In this document: piece by piece, positions 49,341-61,658 of the stretch
Layout: each line of letters opens with the position of its first letter
Numbering within the stretch: position 1 is the first letter of the stretch
Notes under the pieces: generated by a model
What the model saw: only the letters and a program-made list of their open reading frames with translations
Told to the model about the DNA's origin: nothing
Databases searched by the model: none
Source: Okapia johnstoni
Taxonomy: Eukaryota; Chordata; Mammalia; Artiodactyla; Giraffidae
Assembly: GCA_024291935.2 (NCBI GenBank)
Contig: CM044312.1
Span: 49,978,001 to 50,042,000 of the forward strand
DNA length: 64,000 nucleotides
Reading direction: 5' to 3'
Program-made: the position numbers and the translations under genes

Positions 49341-49854
49341 CCTTCCAAGTCCAATCTCCATGCATCCCTAGTCCCCTTTTACGTTTTCCTCCAGCTCTGA
49401 TACGTCTGTACCAACAGACACCTCCAAGTCCAGAATGGATCTTTTTAATTCTAAACCTTTTTTTAAAATTAGAGCTGGACATGCAAATACCAAGACTTTG
49501 CCCTCTCTTTCAGTATTGTCCTTATCTTTCTTGTTGCTCTTACTGTAGCTGTTATTTAATGGACTTCCACCGAAGACTTTTTTGATGAAGTCGTTAGAAA
49601 TGGCCTGGGATTGCCTTATGTTGCTGGTATTGACCTTGATAACTGGTCCAGTCCCTCCTATGTAGCCCCCACTCCTTAAGTATCTGTTGATTTGGTATTC
49701 TGTTTGGCAATCATGATTCAGCGTTTCAAGTTCTCCATTAGGATACTGATTATTTTCTGCTCATTCTTGTATTTACTTTTATTGAAGTCCTTCTAGGGGA
49801 AGACTTGGAAGAGGAACGAAACTGTTTATGGGCAGAGAGTTACTTTAGTACACA

Positions 49855-50085
49855 GCATTGAACATGGGCTTTGGAGTCAGAAAAGTGTAGGCTTGATTTC
49901 TGGTTCTGCTTCATTCTGCCTTAATGACTTTGGGAAACTAACATAAACTAGGAGAGCCTCCTTTATTTTATCCACCTCTCAAAGAAGAACCATAAAACCC
50001 ATCTCCCAACATTGTTAACAAATTTAAATAAAGTGTATAAAGCACCTAGCATGCTTCCTGGCTTATTGAAAGTCTTCAGTAAACG
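49855..50085 (+). repeat. MIR SINE
   Basis: Sense MIR: 'gaacatgggctttggagtcag', 'gactttgggaaactaac', 'aaagcacctagcatgcttcctgg'. Confidence 0.75.
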
Positions 50086-51374
50086 TTAGTTCACCTCCAT
50101 CCTCTTTTTAACATTATATTCTTTGAGATGCTAAACCATTTCTAAAAGTGAGAATTTTTCTAGCCACAGTGTTTTACCTCTCCATGGAAAGCTGCTGATT
50201 CAAGGAACTTCCTAAAATGTTGAGCTCCATTTCTCTGGCAGTGGAGGCTCGCTACATCCCAAAATCAATATTCTAAGAGAACAAGCTTCCTGGACAAATA
50301 AAAAATGTTTATTAAACTGTGCAGAGTACACAAGAGGTTGGGGGAGGGGTTGCTGTATATTCATAGACTATACACATTATCGAATTCCTTGAATCAGCAA
50401 ATCTCTGTCTTGCAAGTATTTGCAATTATGGTGTTCTATGATTCTAGCTTTTATTAACCATATTAACTGAAGTACTTTATTTTTGAAGAGCCTTTTAGTA
50501 TCTAAAGATTTGGCAGTAATCAAAATGTTAGTTAAGCTGATAAGGATAGAGCCTTCAGCAGATGTTTAGAGAGACTCACATTGGTTTTAATAAGGATGTT
50601 GAGAGGAATTCACAGAAAAATGCTCTCCAGAGACATCTCCTCTCATTAGCCCTTGGCAAGGGAAGGCTGGACAAGGATTCACTCTCTCCTTTAAATTTCC
50701 AGCTAACTACCTTCATTCCCAGAGGTTAATGAGGTTTTGTGACAGATTCCAACTGCCAGACAACTCCTCTGAGCAGTAAGGAGTCATCTTGGGCTTCCTC
50801 TCCAGCCCAAGCTTTGCTCTCAGTGTGACCTGAGGTTGCCAGGGCCAAGGAACTGCCGGGCAGGGAGCATTGGGTTGGGATTGGTCAGATCTGAGTAGCC
50901 AAGATCCGCTTAAGAATCTTTAGTTAAGATCTGTGGCGAAAGAAACCGGAAAAAGTAATGAACAATTTGGCGGAAAGTCTTGAAGAGAAGCCTCTTAGGT
51001 AATTGACCCGTGAGCTGTGAACACTTGGAGATCAAAGCTCAATACTGTACTTATAGAAAGGAGACTGACATGTCCTTTGAAAGTGATGTCTCTTCTGTCC
51101 TGCTGAGAATAGAGCCCTCTCTCTGGTGTGGTTGACCAGGAACGGTGGTGTCTTAGGTCTGACTGCCTTAGATCCACACACATCTGTGATGCAGATGGTC
51201 ACCTTTGGATGGTGCTCTGGCTGGGATCATGACTGAAGACAGCTTGCTGCAGAGCTAATTGACACTTTAGAGGTCTTGGACTGACAGCTTCAGCCTTAAA
51301 AACACATCAGTTTCTGAGAAGTAGCCAAGTTCCCTAAACTTGCCTACAGAAAGAGTGGAAGGGAAAGAGTCAAC

Positions 51375-51950
51375 ATTTTCTAAATCCCTGCTATATTCCA
51401 AGTCTTGTGCTAGATATTAGAATATCTTCTGAGACTCTCATAGTTTGGTAGGGCAGACAGACGTCTTGTCCAACAATTCCTACAATGTGAGAAATATTTT
51501 AACAGAGGTTCATATAAGGTGTGAAAGTGAAAGTGTTAGTCACTCAGTCATGTCTGACTCTTTGTGACCCCATGGACTCTGGCCCACCCACCTCCTCTGT
51601 CCATGGAATTCTCCAGGCAAGGATATTGGAGTGGGTTGCCATTTCCTACTCTGGGGAATGTTCCCGACCCAGGGAATGAGCCCAGGTTTCCTGCACTGCA
51701 GGCAGATTCTTACCATCTGATCCACCAAGGAAGTCCCCATGTAAGGTGTGGTTGAAGCCAAAAAGAATGTTGGACTTGAACTTTCTTGATGGGATCACCT
51801 CCTGTGGGAGGTACAAAGTATGTTTCCTCCAGTTTTACAGATGAATAAACTGAGATTCACACAGGTTGAGTGACCTGCTCCAAACTGAATGAATGGCCAC
51901 TGAAAGCAAAGTTTTCCAGCTCTAAAGCACATTGCTTTGATAACACACTT
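51375..51950 (-). repeat. MIR SINE split by a Bov-tA
   Basis: 'ctgctatattccaagtcttgtgc' (left) and 'acagatgaataaactgagattc' (right) are two parts of one reverse MIR. Confidence 0.65.
51524..51741 (-). mobile_element. Bov-tA SINE with perfect 9-bp duplication
   Basis: Reverse Bov-tA. Duplication taaggtgtg at 51515-51523 and 51742-51750. Confidence 0.93.
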
Positions 51951-52332
51951 TTGCTTCTACAGGAAAATGTGAGCATCACGATTGAGTTAAGCCAGTTAAA
52001 CCAGACTAGTGTTTATCAAAATTCATTCATCTTTAAATGACCAAAGGCGATGAAATGAAGCATCAAGAGTAAGAACATAGAGATGACATATAGATGCTAC
52101 TGATTTAAGCCTCATGCTAAGCAATGAGATCCATGAAATCAAGACTGTGACAAGTTACTATATTTTTTTTCATTATAAGACATTAAAGTGAATGCTTAAC
52201 TACACTAATATAAATGTTAGCTCACTTTCCATTTGAAATTATCTCCTGTGTCCCTGTGGAAAGCCTAGCCTACTTTGGGAAGGGCTGACCTCTTCCTTTC
52301 CCTGAAATCTCAGTACTTTTTTTTTCCTGCCC

Positions 52333-53568
52333 AGATGCTTGTATAACTTGGTGTCAAGGGTACTAAAAAATAACCAGAAAGTTGAATTTAGAAAATGTAG
52401 AGGAACCAGAGGTCAAAATGCCAACATCCACTGGATCATCAAAGAAGCAAGAGAGTTCCAGAAAAACATCTATTTCTGCTTTATTGACTACGCCAAACCC
52501 TTTGACTGTGTGGATCACAACAATCTGTGGAAAATTCTTTAAGAGATGGGAATACCAGACCACCTTACCTGCCTCCTGAGAAATCTGTATGAAGGTCAAG
52601 AAGCAACAGTTAGAATTGAACATGAACAACAGATTGGTTTCAAATAGGAAAAGGAGTACGTCAAGGCTTATTTGTCACTCTGCTTATTTAACTTATATAC
52701 AGAGGACATCATGAGAAATGCTGGGCTGGATGAAGAACAAGCTAGAATCAAGATTGCTGGGAGAAATATCAATAACCTCAGATATGCAGATGACACCACC
52801 CTTATGGAAGAAAGTGAAGAAGAACTAAAGAGCCTCTTGATGAAAATGAAAGAAGAGAGTGAAAAAGATGGCTTAAAACTCAACATTCAGAAAACTAAGA
52901 TCATGGCATCTGGTCCCATCACTTCATGGTAAATAGATGGGGAAACAAAGGAAATAGTGAGAGACATTTTGGGGGGCTCCAAAATCACTGCAGATGGTGA
53001 CTGCAGCCATGAAATTAAAAGATGCTTGCTCCTTGGAAGAAAAGCTATGACCAACCTAGATAACATATTAAAAAAGCAGAGACATTACTTTGCCAACAAA
53101 GGTCTGTCTAGTCAAGGCTATGGTTTTTCCAGTAGTCATGTACAGTATAGATGTGAGAGTTGGACCGTATAGAAAGCTGAGTGCCAAAGAATTGATGCTT
53201 TTGAACTGTGGTGTTGGAGAAGACTCTTGAGAGTCCCTTGGACTGCAAGGAGATCCAACCTGTTCATCCTAAAGGAAATCAGTCCTGAATATTCATTGAA
53301 AGGACTGATGCTGAAGCTGAAGCTCCAATACTTTGGCCACCTGATGCGAAGAGCTGACTCATTGGAAAAGACCCTGACGCTGGAAAAGATTGAAGGCAGG
53401 AGGAGAAGGGGATGACAGAGTATGAGATCATTGGATAGCATCACCAACTCAAATGACATGAGTTTGAGCATGCTCTGGGAGTTTGTGATGGACAGGGAAG
53501 CCTCGCGTGCTGCAGTTCATGAGGTTGCAAAGAGTCAAACATGACTGAGTGACTGAATTGACTGTCCA
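52333..53568 (+). mobile_element. Bov-B LINE with decayed reverse transcriptase
   Basis: 5'-truncated Bov-B (RTE-type LINE) in the last PPP1R17 intron, same orientation as the gene. The reverse transcriptase is recognisable: FCFIDYAKPFDCVDH near 52475-52519 (catalytic-domain motif A type) and LRYADDTTL near 52777-52803 with the YADD motif. The C-terminal block with [18 protein letters not shown] follows near 53310. Almost everything stays in one frame, but stops occur at 52540, 52930, 53170 and 53413, and two small deletions near 52620 and 52665 cancel each other. The stop at 53413 is CGA to TGA compared with the copy at 24362, as expected from CpG decay. No intact protein is possible. Confidence 0.93.
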
Positions 53569-54664
53569 CTTTGAATCTACCCAAAATTGGATTAATGTGA
53601 AGAAATATCAAGGAAGGAAGGATGGGATACTTGGGAACTCAGCAAGGCTAACTCTATGCTCTCCTATCAAGAGAGCCTACATTCCAAATAAAAATTCAAA
53701 CTTCTGTGTGGCTGGTATAAGAGAAAAAATATCTCCCACTGTGTTTCATAAGTGATTTATGCAAAAGCCTTAGTTTCAACCAGGCTCCTGAAATTGTTTT
53801 TCTCCTCCAACAAATATCAGCTAATTGGTAAAGAACCCATATGAACAAACTAGTGACTGAATCAAATGAATAGTCATTAAGATCAAAGCATAGTTTTCAT
53901 TAATTTGCCACTGTTGAATGGAGTCCAGTGTTGTAAAAAGGCCTCTTGTGGTGCACAGCTTTCCTCCCTCAAGTTTAGATCTTTAAGAAATGCTTCATGA
54001 ACGGAAAAGTCTCTACTTATGGAAAGGGTAGGGGATTGTGCGAGGCAGTGGTGGGAAAACAAAGCTGATAGATGGAGTGAGATGATAGAAAGTATGGAAG
54101 CCTAGCCATGGGTCACAGCTCCCTTTCCTTTCATTAAAATGACCCCATCTCATAACTCACAGGATAAGCAGAACTACCCAGACCTTGAATGGCCTTTTGT
54201 GGGTTGATCAGTCCAGAAAATGGTGCTCAGGCTTCTGAATTCCACAGATCAGTAAACTTTTAAAGCAAGATATTGTAGAGTCTAAAACAGTGATCACAAC
54301 TTTGAGCTTTGCCTAGTGAGGATGCTGACAAAACAGCCATCGAATATCCTTAAAATTTCATAAAAGAAAGAATATTTTAATCCCTTAAATAAGAGAAAGA
54401 ATTGTTTTAAAATAAGGACAATTTTTTTAAACTAGAACCATAGAGCTGTATGAAAAAATTCACTGCATTTTTCTTATTTTCTCATTTTGCTCTAAACCAC
54501 ATGAACTTTATTAGTCTACTAGCATTGACATTCAGAAATGTCATGTTCAGAGCCTCAGTTCAGTATTTTCCCCAGATATTAGTAAAATATGTGTAGTTTG
54601 ACTTCATGAGGTTTACCAGTTCTTTTTGAAGGGAAAATAAACTAGCAAATTGTGCAAGCAAAGG

Positions 54665-54885
54665 AAACACTAAGTTGCTCACAGGTGTAGCACTGTGCTA
54701 AGCATTATTTCATACTTCTTATTTAATTGTCACCATAACCCTTAATATAAGTATTAATGCCCTCATTTTACATACAAGAAAATTTCAGTCTGAAAGTGTA
54801 ATCTGGCCCAGTACAGATTAAGTGAGTGGTAGAATGAGAAATCCAAGGTGGTTAGACTCCCAAATTTGTACGTTTTCCATCCTAA
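54665..54885 (-). repeat. MIR SINE
   Basis: Reverse MIR: 'gtagcactgtgctaagcattat', 'tgccctcattttacatacaag', 'gtggttagactcccaaattt'. Confidence 0.75.
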
Positions 54886-55188
54886 TTGCTGCAAGCATAA
54901 CTGCAGAATGTAGAGAAGGGGGTGAAGTTTGCCTGTGGCTCCCAGGCTGAGCATCTCTTCTAACCAGAGCAGTATTCTCATTGAGCCACAGCTCCTCTGG
55001 GAAAGCCAAATAAGACCACTCAGGGCCCTCTCTCTCTCTCTTTCCCTCTGTTGGCATCTTTAGCAGTTAGCTTTGCAGCCACTAACATTTTTCTGGGTTG
55101 CCATGCTCCTGTGAACTGTCTATGCTGTAAAGTCATCTAATATTTTAATTAGAGGCACTTAATTGCAGATCTGTGTTTTGTCTTTCAG

Positions 55189-55268
55189 GTGTGACACTGC
55201 TCAGGGATGAGAGACCCAAAGTGATCATGGAAGATGATGAAAAAGATGGTGACAAGATAGCTATTTAA
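55189..55268 (+). CDS. PPP1R17: PPP1R17 coding exon 4 (stop codon)
   Basis: Acceptor tctttcag. The exon completes codon 130 (Gly) and reads VTLLRDERPKVIMEDDEKDG then DKIAI and TAA at 55266-55268. The acidic tail contrasts with the basic motifs of the two middle exons. The four coding parts (82+153+153+80 nt) sum to 468 nt, that is 155 residues and a stop, the length known for the human protein. The 6.6-kb intron before it holds a Bov-B but the splice sites are intact. Confidence 0.96.
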
Positions 55269-57234
55269 AGATATTTCGCCTGAGACCACTTGTAAATAGG
55301 TTAGATCGGTTCCCTATGGAGACCTAGCAAAAAATAGACTAGTTTCTGCTCTCATTTTGTCATAGTCCACCTTTAACATCCAGGCACCTTTTCCCCAGGA
55401 GGCACACTGTATCAGACCACCAGTCACTTCTTTGTCTCTTCTTTCTTAAATCTAGTTTCAATCCCACCGCCTGAATTTTCATTTTTCTGATGAAAAGTGG
55501 AAAGAAAGCAGACCATCTTAAACTTGGTAGATAACAAGGAAAGCTTTAGTGCTCAGCCTCTGCATCAGTTTATGGAGCAAAGAACATGGATAACATGGGA
55601 ACTCTATATTTTTTGGTTTGTGCTGCCACGTGGACTTGATTTCACATCATTCAACACCAGTTCAAGTGGGGGCTCCCTCATGCCAATTAGAGAAGAGAAT
55701 GTTTGGGTTCTAACCCACTGATTGCTTTGGAGAACATAGTCTTTTATCTCTTTTATCCTCTCTCAAGAGTCCAAGTGTCTCTGGTAACCTACCTACCTAA
55801 GAGCCTTGTAACTGATACCCTTTAGGGTGTAAGTAATATGTGAGCTGGGGGAATTAACCTAGGCAAACATGCCTTGGCTGAAAACACCACACATAGAGAG
55901 TGTTTGTCTATCTGGAGAGCTTAGTTATACCCTAGTTATTTTAAAAAAAACTTAGCCATGTTGACCTGAAATTTTGTGTGTTGTGTCACAAGTGAAACTT
56001 TACTAATGATAGATAGAATACCAATATTCACGATGAATTTACTTTTTAAAAACTTAAATAAGATCAATGGGAGGCCATTCCTGTACTTCTGGCAGTCTCA
56101 CTTGTTTAGACCCCAGTAAGCTTTCATGGGTGAGAGGGGAAGATGTGGTGTTGGCTATAAGCAGGAATCTATGCATAATCCTAGTGGCAGTCTGAAGTCT
56201 GTGGATGCCATGGAAAGGCTTTCTGTCCAAGAGCCTCATCCTCTGGCTGATGAACACGGGGAAAGATGAAAGCTATTGTTCAAAGGTATTAGGGTGGATA
56301 TTCAAAGAGATGCTGGCTGAAAGCAATTATTTGGAAGCTTTGTTTACACTCTGACTCTATCAGTTTGTTAATCCTTCCTATCTTTCTGTCCTTCTCACAA
56401 ATGTGGAAAAGATGCAGGACCCTGCTAGTAATAAAGATGCTTCTGGTGACAGGATGCATCTCTGTGCACATTTCTCCTAAAATATCCTATTTTTTCTCAC
56501 GGGAAGAAGAGGTTGTGAGAGAGACTTGAGAATTGTCATGTTTGTTTTTAACTCACAGAGATTTTAAAATGTTTCAACCAACTATTAATAATTAATAATC
56601 CAATCAGGAGAATTTACATAAAATCCTAGATTTTCAGATTCTCTTGAAAAAACACCTCAAGATCTGGCCACCTGAGCCTGATTTAGAAGCAAAGTGACTG
56701 TTAGTGGGTGCTAAGCACCAGTCCTTTTAGGAGAAAATACATTCTCCAGCTCACCATCTGCCCCACCAGGTGTGTTTCTCCCTCTGACTTCACCCTCCAT
56801 CCTTCACACTTGAGTTTGGAACCCCTGGTAATGATCCATACTTTGTGTCCCTAATGATCTCTCCCTCTTTGATCCCAGTACTCCACTTTCACAGCTTTGG
56901 GAGGAGGGGAATAAAATTGCAGCCCGGATGCCAGTTGAAGCATAAGTGGTGAAACAAGCCACCATAACATCTTTCAAAAGCAACATGCAATTGCACGTAT
57001 TGGATAAATAGGATTACATCAGCACCAAGGGATGCTTAGTAAGAACACACAGATGAACTCTCATTCCATCAGCTTCGCTGTACATGCCTGGCATACCCGA
57101 AGCCACTCCCACAGGGTGTGCTCAATAAACTCGCAGGTGCTCAGAAGAGCCCTCCTCGTTTCTGACTTCCTGGAATGGGGCCGAAAGTAGACTGGCAATT
57201 GTAGAGACAAAGGCCTTGAGTTCTTGCCCTGAAT
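55269..57234 (+). other. PPP1R17: Possible PPP1R17 3'UTR and downstream sequence
   Basis: No repeat recognised. AATAAA hexamers occur at 56910-56915 and 57124-57129, 1.6-1.9 kb after the stop; none occurs sooner that I noted. Which, if any, ends the transcript cannot be judged from sequence alone. Confidence 0.4.
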
Positions 57235-57400
57235 GTGCAACATTGAGCAAGACCTTAGAATTCTCTGGGTCTGTTTCTTTATCTTGAAAATGAAGGAAAT
57301 AATCCCCACTTTACCTTCACAGTCTGAGAATTACATAAGGTATTAATAACATATAACAAAGGGTATAGTAAGCTCTATTCATCTGTAACAGGATACTTTT
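57235..57400 (+). repeat. MIR SINE fragment
   Basis: Sense MIR: 'ctgtttctttatcttgaaaatg', 'tctgagaattacataaggtatt'. Confidence 0.5.
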
Positions 57401-58061
57401 AAGACATATTCAGAATATGGACTATGCCTTTTCTATTGCTAAATCCCCATTGCCTGGTTATTAAGTCAGTAGCAATTATGTGGACTTTAATCACAGCCTC
57501 TGAAGACGTACATCAAGAGGGAGATCCTGTCCTCTTATCTGAAAGACTAGTCCTCTTATTTCCAGGAGGATGGTCTTTGTAATACTCCCAGCCTCAAAGG
57601 AGCACTCACAGAAAAGGTGAAGGACGATGCTAGTCAGAACATCTCAGCAACCCTGGATGTCACTGGGCAATTTGGATTGAAGCCAAGTCTCCCTCACTTC
57701 CCTTGATGCATGTGGCCCTTTTCTATGCAGGTAAATTAGAAGTTTAATGATTACAGTTACATTCGGATTAAAGTAGTTTTCAATACATTTTGAATAACTT
57801 CCCTCCAGCTAAATATTCATCATATTAAGAAAATAGGAGCATTATATGGTAGCCCATTCAGAAAGAAGGCCTCAGTTAAAGGCAATCCCAACAGAATTGG
57901 TAAATCAGTTGGCCGTTTGTTCACTCTGAAGGCATCTATCCCAAGCCCAGGATGCCTGGGAGGAGGAGGGACTAGACAGGAAACTCTCAGCTGTCTTTTA
58001 CAAAACCCACACAGCACTAGTGTCTTCATTTAAATCCAGATCCTCTTTACAACCCACTGCC
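57401..58061. other. Unassigned intergenic sequence
   Basis: No gene or repeat recognised. ORFs are short. Confidence 0.35.
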
Positions 58062-58074
58062 TGAGTTCACACAG

Positions 58075-58187
58075 TTCAGTTTTGTCGCTCAGTCGTGTCC
58101 GACTCTTTGCAACCCCATGGATTGCAGCACACCAGGCTTACCTGTCCATCACCAACTCCCGGAGCTTGCTCAAACTCATGTCTGTGA
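58075..58187 (-). mobile_element. Very short Bov-B 3' insertion, perfect duplication
   Basis: 113 bases of Bov-B 3' end in reverse ('gctcagtcgtgtccgactc', 'ctgtccatcaccaactcccgg'). The perfect 13-bp duplication tgagttcacacag lies at 58062-58074 and 58188-58200. A severely 5'-truncated LINE insertion. Confidence 0.9.
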
Positions 58188-58200
58188 TGAGTTCACACAG

Positions 58201-59089
58201 CCAGCTTCTAATGCTTAATTATCACCTGGAAAGGCAGAGGCACATGCTGACAAGATGTGGATAGGACCACAAAGGACTCAAGCAGAGTTTCCTTCTAAAT
58301 ACCATTAAATGAATTTTCCCTCCCTAGCCTGTGTTGTCCACACTGTTTTCTTAAAACAAGGATAGACTGAGATGGCATGTGGCTGTGAGAGTAGGTTGAT
58401 GGAGCAATTACTTTCCCTAGCTACAGGATGGATGTGTAGATTCTCTGTCATCAAGTGTGAATGATGCTCCCTTGAAACTTGTAATTTCTAAGTGTGAAAG
58501 AGTTACTCAGAAAACTCCGCAAGGCAGTGAATGAATGCACAGGAAACAGACGGACTAAAAATCTCCTCCTCCTGGTCTCCTGAACACAGGATTGCCTTTG
58601 AATTGGCTTGAAAGTATCATCTCTATAGCAGTTTAGAACATGGTAAAGACCATAATCCCTGACCTCAAAACTCAGATGTCTCCACAGACATCTGTATTCA
58701 TAGAGAAAATAATGCCTCATTTGACATGAGTTCTGCCATTGAAAAATCCAAGATATCAACTTGCCTTTCTCAATAAGAGGATAGGTATTTCCTAACTTGC
58801 AGTAGCAGGTCCTTCCTCCAAGATAAGATTCCTCATCTTTCAGGAGACTTGTTGAGAAGAAGTAGAAAATGGAAGATAATTGGGCTCAACCAAACCAACA
58901 TCACTCTTCCAATCTTGTGCCAAATGTGAGCTTTGAGAGTTGAATAAAAAGCAGTGAACCACAAATCTTCATGTCCTTGCAATTAAGTGTTAGAACTTTG
59001 GAAAAACAGTATTTATCCATCAAATCATATATAAACTATATGCAAAATGTATTATTTAGTCACTACTTAATGTCCTTCATGAAAGAAGA
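58201..59089. other. Unassigned intergenic sequence
   Basis: No gene recognised; the 102-codon minus-strand ORF at 58451-58759 has no family features. Confidence 0.35.
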
Positions 59090-59250
59090 GTGTGCTCTGT
59101 GCCCTTGTATGTGTTCGATCATTTTCCTCTATCATCCCATTTGATCCTCAAAAGCAATTGTAAGAAAACTAAACAACCAAGGAAATTGACATAGAGGAGG
59201 AGCCAGGATGGGAATTCGGGCCTCTGAACTCATGTGTGCTGTGGTCCTGG
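59090..59250 (-). repeat. MIR SINE fragment
   Basis: Reverse MIR: 'atcccatttgatcctcaaaagc', 'aggagccaggatgggaattcggg'. Confidence 0.6.
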
Positions 59251-60240
59251 CAGTTGGATATGGAAGAATGACGGCTGTGTACAACCTTCTGCAGCTCCTA
59301 GCTGCCAGGCACCCAGGGTAGCTCCTACGGGCTCGTCGTGGGTCCTGGGATCACCTTAGAGGGAAAGTGTCTGAATGCTCTCTGGTGTAAGTAGAGTCAA
59401 TGTTGTGCCCCTCCTGGGGTTCTATAACCAGAGTTTTTATACCAAACTGACCCTCAATTATCAGCCTGGGGCTGCTGAACAGCAGTAATGGTTTACACAA
59501 AGTCAGATTAAGAGACAGTAGTTGGAAAGGTGTGTGAAACCTGGAGACGAAGTGGGGAGGATGTGGAGTGGGGGAGAGGCTGAGCCCAGTGGTAGATCTA
59601 GGTTCTGGAATCTTAAATATCTGAGTCCTCTCTTCTGCAATTTCTCTAACATCTTACCAGAAAGGCTTCCTTATGGCAGCCTGGCATTCCCTTCTCCCTG
59701 AACATTCTGTGGCTCCTAGCTACCCCAGCACTCAAGAGGATACATGCTAGTGAGAGTCCTGAGAGTTAAGACTGATTGCTGGAATTAAAATGTGAACATT
59801 AATAACACAAGAATATCTATTTCAGGAAGTTCAAAAAGAAAGACTTCCCACAGTTCTTCTCACGCTGACGAGTTTGCCCTTCAATGCGGAGTGACTGGCA
59901 CAACTCTTCCTCCCCTGGTCAGCACTATTATAATTTCTCAATGCCAGAGTTTCACATGTGCCAGGAAACACAGCTCTTTCCTTGATCCGTTTCCTCCATC
60001 CTCTCCCCAGTGACATGTCGCTCTCCCTCCCTATCCCACTGCATGACCATGCGGCTCTGTGCTCTGTCTGACAGACAGTATTTGGAACAAGAATGAATCC
60101 CACACTCATTGAAATGAGCCATCACACATAGGAAGGGCTTGAGGCATACCAGCCAACATCCATTGCTCTAAGGCATCTGCTCAGAAAGAAAAGAAGTACC
60201 ATGGCCTATCCTGCTCTCCCTAATCCCCTTAATCCCATAG
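59251..60240. other. Unassigned intergenic sequence
   Basis: No gene and no repeat that I can name. Confidence 0.35.
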
Positions 60241-60252
60241 AAAAGTGTCATG

Positions 60253-61295
60253 CTCCCAACTGACAAAGAATTAATCTCAAAAATATACAAGGAACTCCTG
60301 CAACTCAATTCCAGAAAAATAAGCAACCCAATAAAAACATGGGCCAAAGAACTAAACAGATTCTCCAAAGAAGACCTACAGATGGCTAACAAACACATGA
60401 AAAGATGCTCAACATCACTCATTTTCAGAGAAATGCAAATCAAAACCACAATGAGGTACCATCTCATGCCAGTCAGAATGGCTGCTATCAAAAAGTCTAC
60501 AAACAATAAATGCTGGAGAGGGTGCAGAGAAAAAGGAACCCTCTTACACTGTTGGTGGGAATGCAAACTAGTACAGCCACTATGGAGAACAGTGTGGAGA
60601 TTCCTTAAAAAACTGGAAATAGAATTGCCAAATGACCCAGCAATCCCACTGCTGGGCATACACACCAAGGAAACCAGAATTGAAAGGGACACATGTACCC
60701 CAGTGTTCATCACAGCACTGTTTACAATAGCCAGGACATGGAAGCAACCTAGATGTCCATCGGCAGATGAATGGATAAGGAAGCTGTGGTATATATACAC
60801 AATGGAATATTACTCAGCCATCAAAAAGAATGCATTTGAATCAGTTCTAATGAGGTGGATGAAACTGGAGCCTATTATACAGAGTGAGGTAAGTCAGAAA
60901 GAAAAACACCAATACAGTATACTAACGCATATATATGGAATTTAGAAAGATGGTAACGATGACCCTATACGCGAGACAGCAAAAGAGACACAGATGTAAA
61001 GAACAGTCTTTTGGATTCTGTGGAAGAAGGCGACTGTGGGATGATTTGAGAGAATAGCATTGAAACATGTGTATTATCATATGTGAAATAGATCGCCAGT
61101 CCAAGTTTGATGCGTGAGACAGGGTGCTCAGGGCTGGTGCACTGGGATGACCCTGAGGGATGGGATGGGAAGGGAGGTGGGAGGGGGGTTCAGGATGGGG
61201 AGCACATGTACACCCATGGCTGATTCACGTCAATGTATGGCAAAAACCACCACAATATTGTAAAATAATTAGCTTCCAATTAAATAAAAATTTTA
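60253..61295 (+). mobile_element. Ruminant L1, 5'-truncated, perfect duplication
   Basis: A 1.04-kb L1 starting inside ORF2. One frame is open from 60250 to the ORF2 stop at 60945 (about 230 codons), with [17 protein letters not shown], then [38 protein letters not shown] and the C terminus ending [12 protein letters not shown]. The 3'UTR and a short A-rich tail follow. Perfect duplication aaaagtgtcatg at 60241-60252 and 61296-61307. It shares its C-terminal sequence with the L1 at 32931 but differs at several residues. Non-autonomous. Confidence 0.94.
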
Positions 61296-61334
61296 AAAAG
61301 TGTCATGTTTCCATTATCCAGTGTTTGGGGGATG

Positions 61335-61650
61335 ATTTTTTTTCTTTTTTTAATTTTATTTATTTACTTTCTTGGTTGTGCTGGATCTTTGTTGCTTTGC
61401 ATAGGTTTTCCTCCAGCTGCAGCAAGTGGGGGCTACTCTTCGTTGTGGGGTACGGGCTTCTCATTGCTGTGGCTTCTCTGGTTGCAGGAACAAGACTTTA
61501 GAGTATGCATGCTTCAGGAGTTGCAGCACATGGGCTCAGTAGTTGCGGCCAAGGGCTTAGTTGCTCCACACCATGTGGAATCTTCCCGGACCAGGGATTG
61601 AACCTGTATAACCTGCATTGCAAGGCAGATTTTTATTCACTGTACCACTG
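61335..61650 (-). mobile_element. CHR-2-type cetartiodactyl tRNA SINE
   Basis: Reverse CHR-2 landmarks: 'ttcttggttgtgctggatc', 'gtgggggctactcttcgttg', 'gggcttctcattgctgtggc', 'gcttagttgctccacacc', 'cttcccggaccagggattg'. Flanked by gggggatg at 61327-61334 and 61651-61658. This family predates the Bov-specific SINEs. Confidence 0.85.
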
Positions 61651-61658
61651 GGGGGATG

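Larger units (their letters stand above)
48542..55188 (+). other. PPP1R17: PPP1R17 last intron with MIRs, a SINE and Bov-B
   Basis: 6.6 kb intron. It contains three MIR regions, one Bov-tA and a 1.2-kb Bov-B. A (ct)n/(ag)n-type tract lies at 48930-48955 and another at 55029-55043. The unique block 50640-51250 has no coding feature I can identify. Confidence 0.6.

Noticed and set aside
60168..60800. 210-codon minus-strand ORF
   Set aside because: It is the exact antisense of the L1 ORF2 C-terminal region at 60250-60945; the same antisense text recurs on the + strand at 33451-34161, opposite the other L1. Not a gene.
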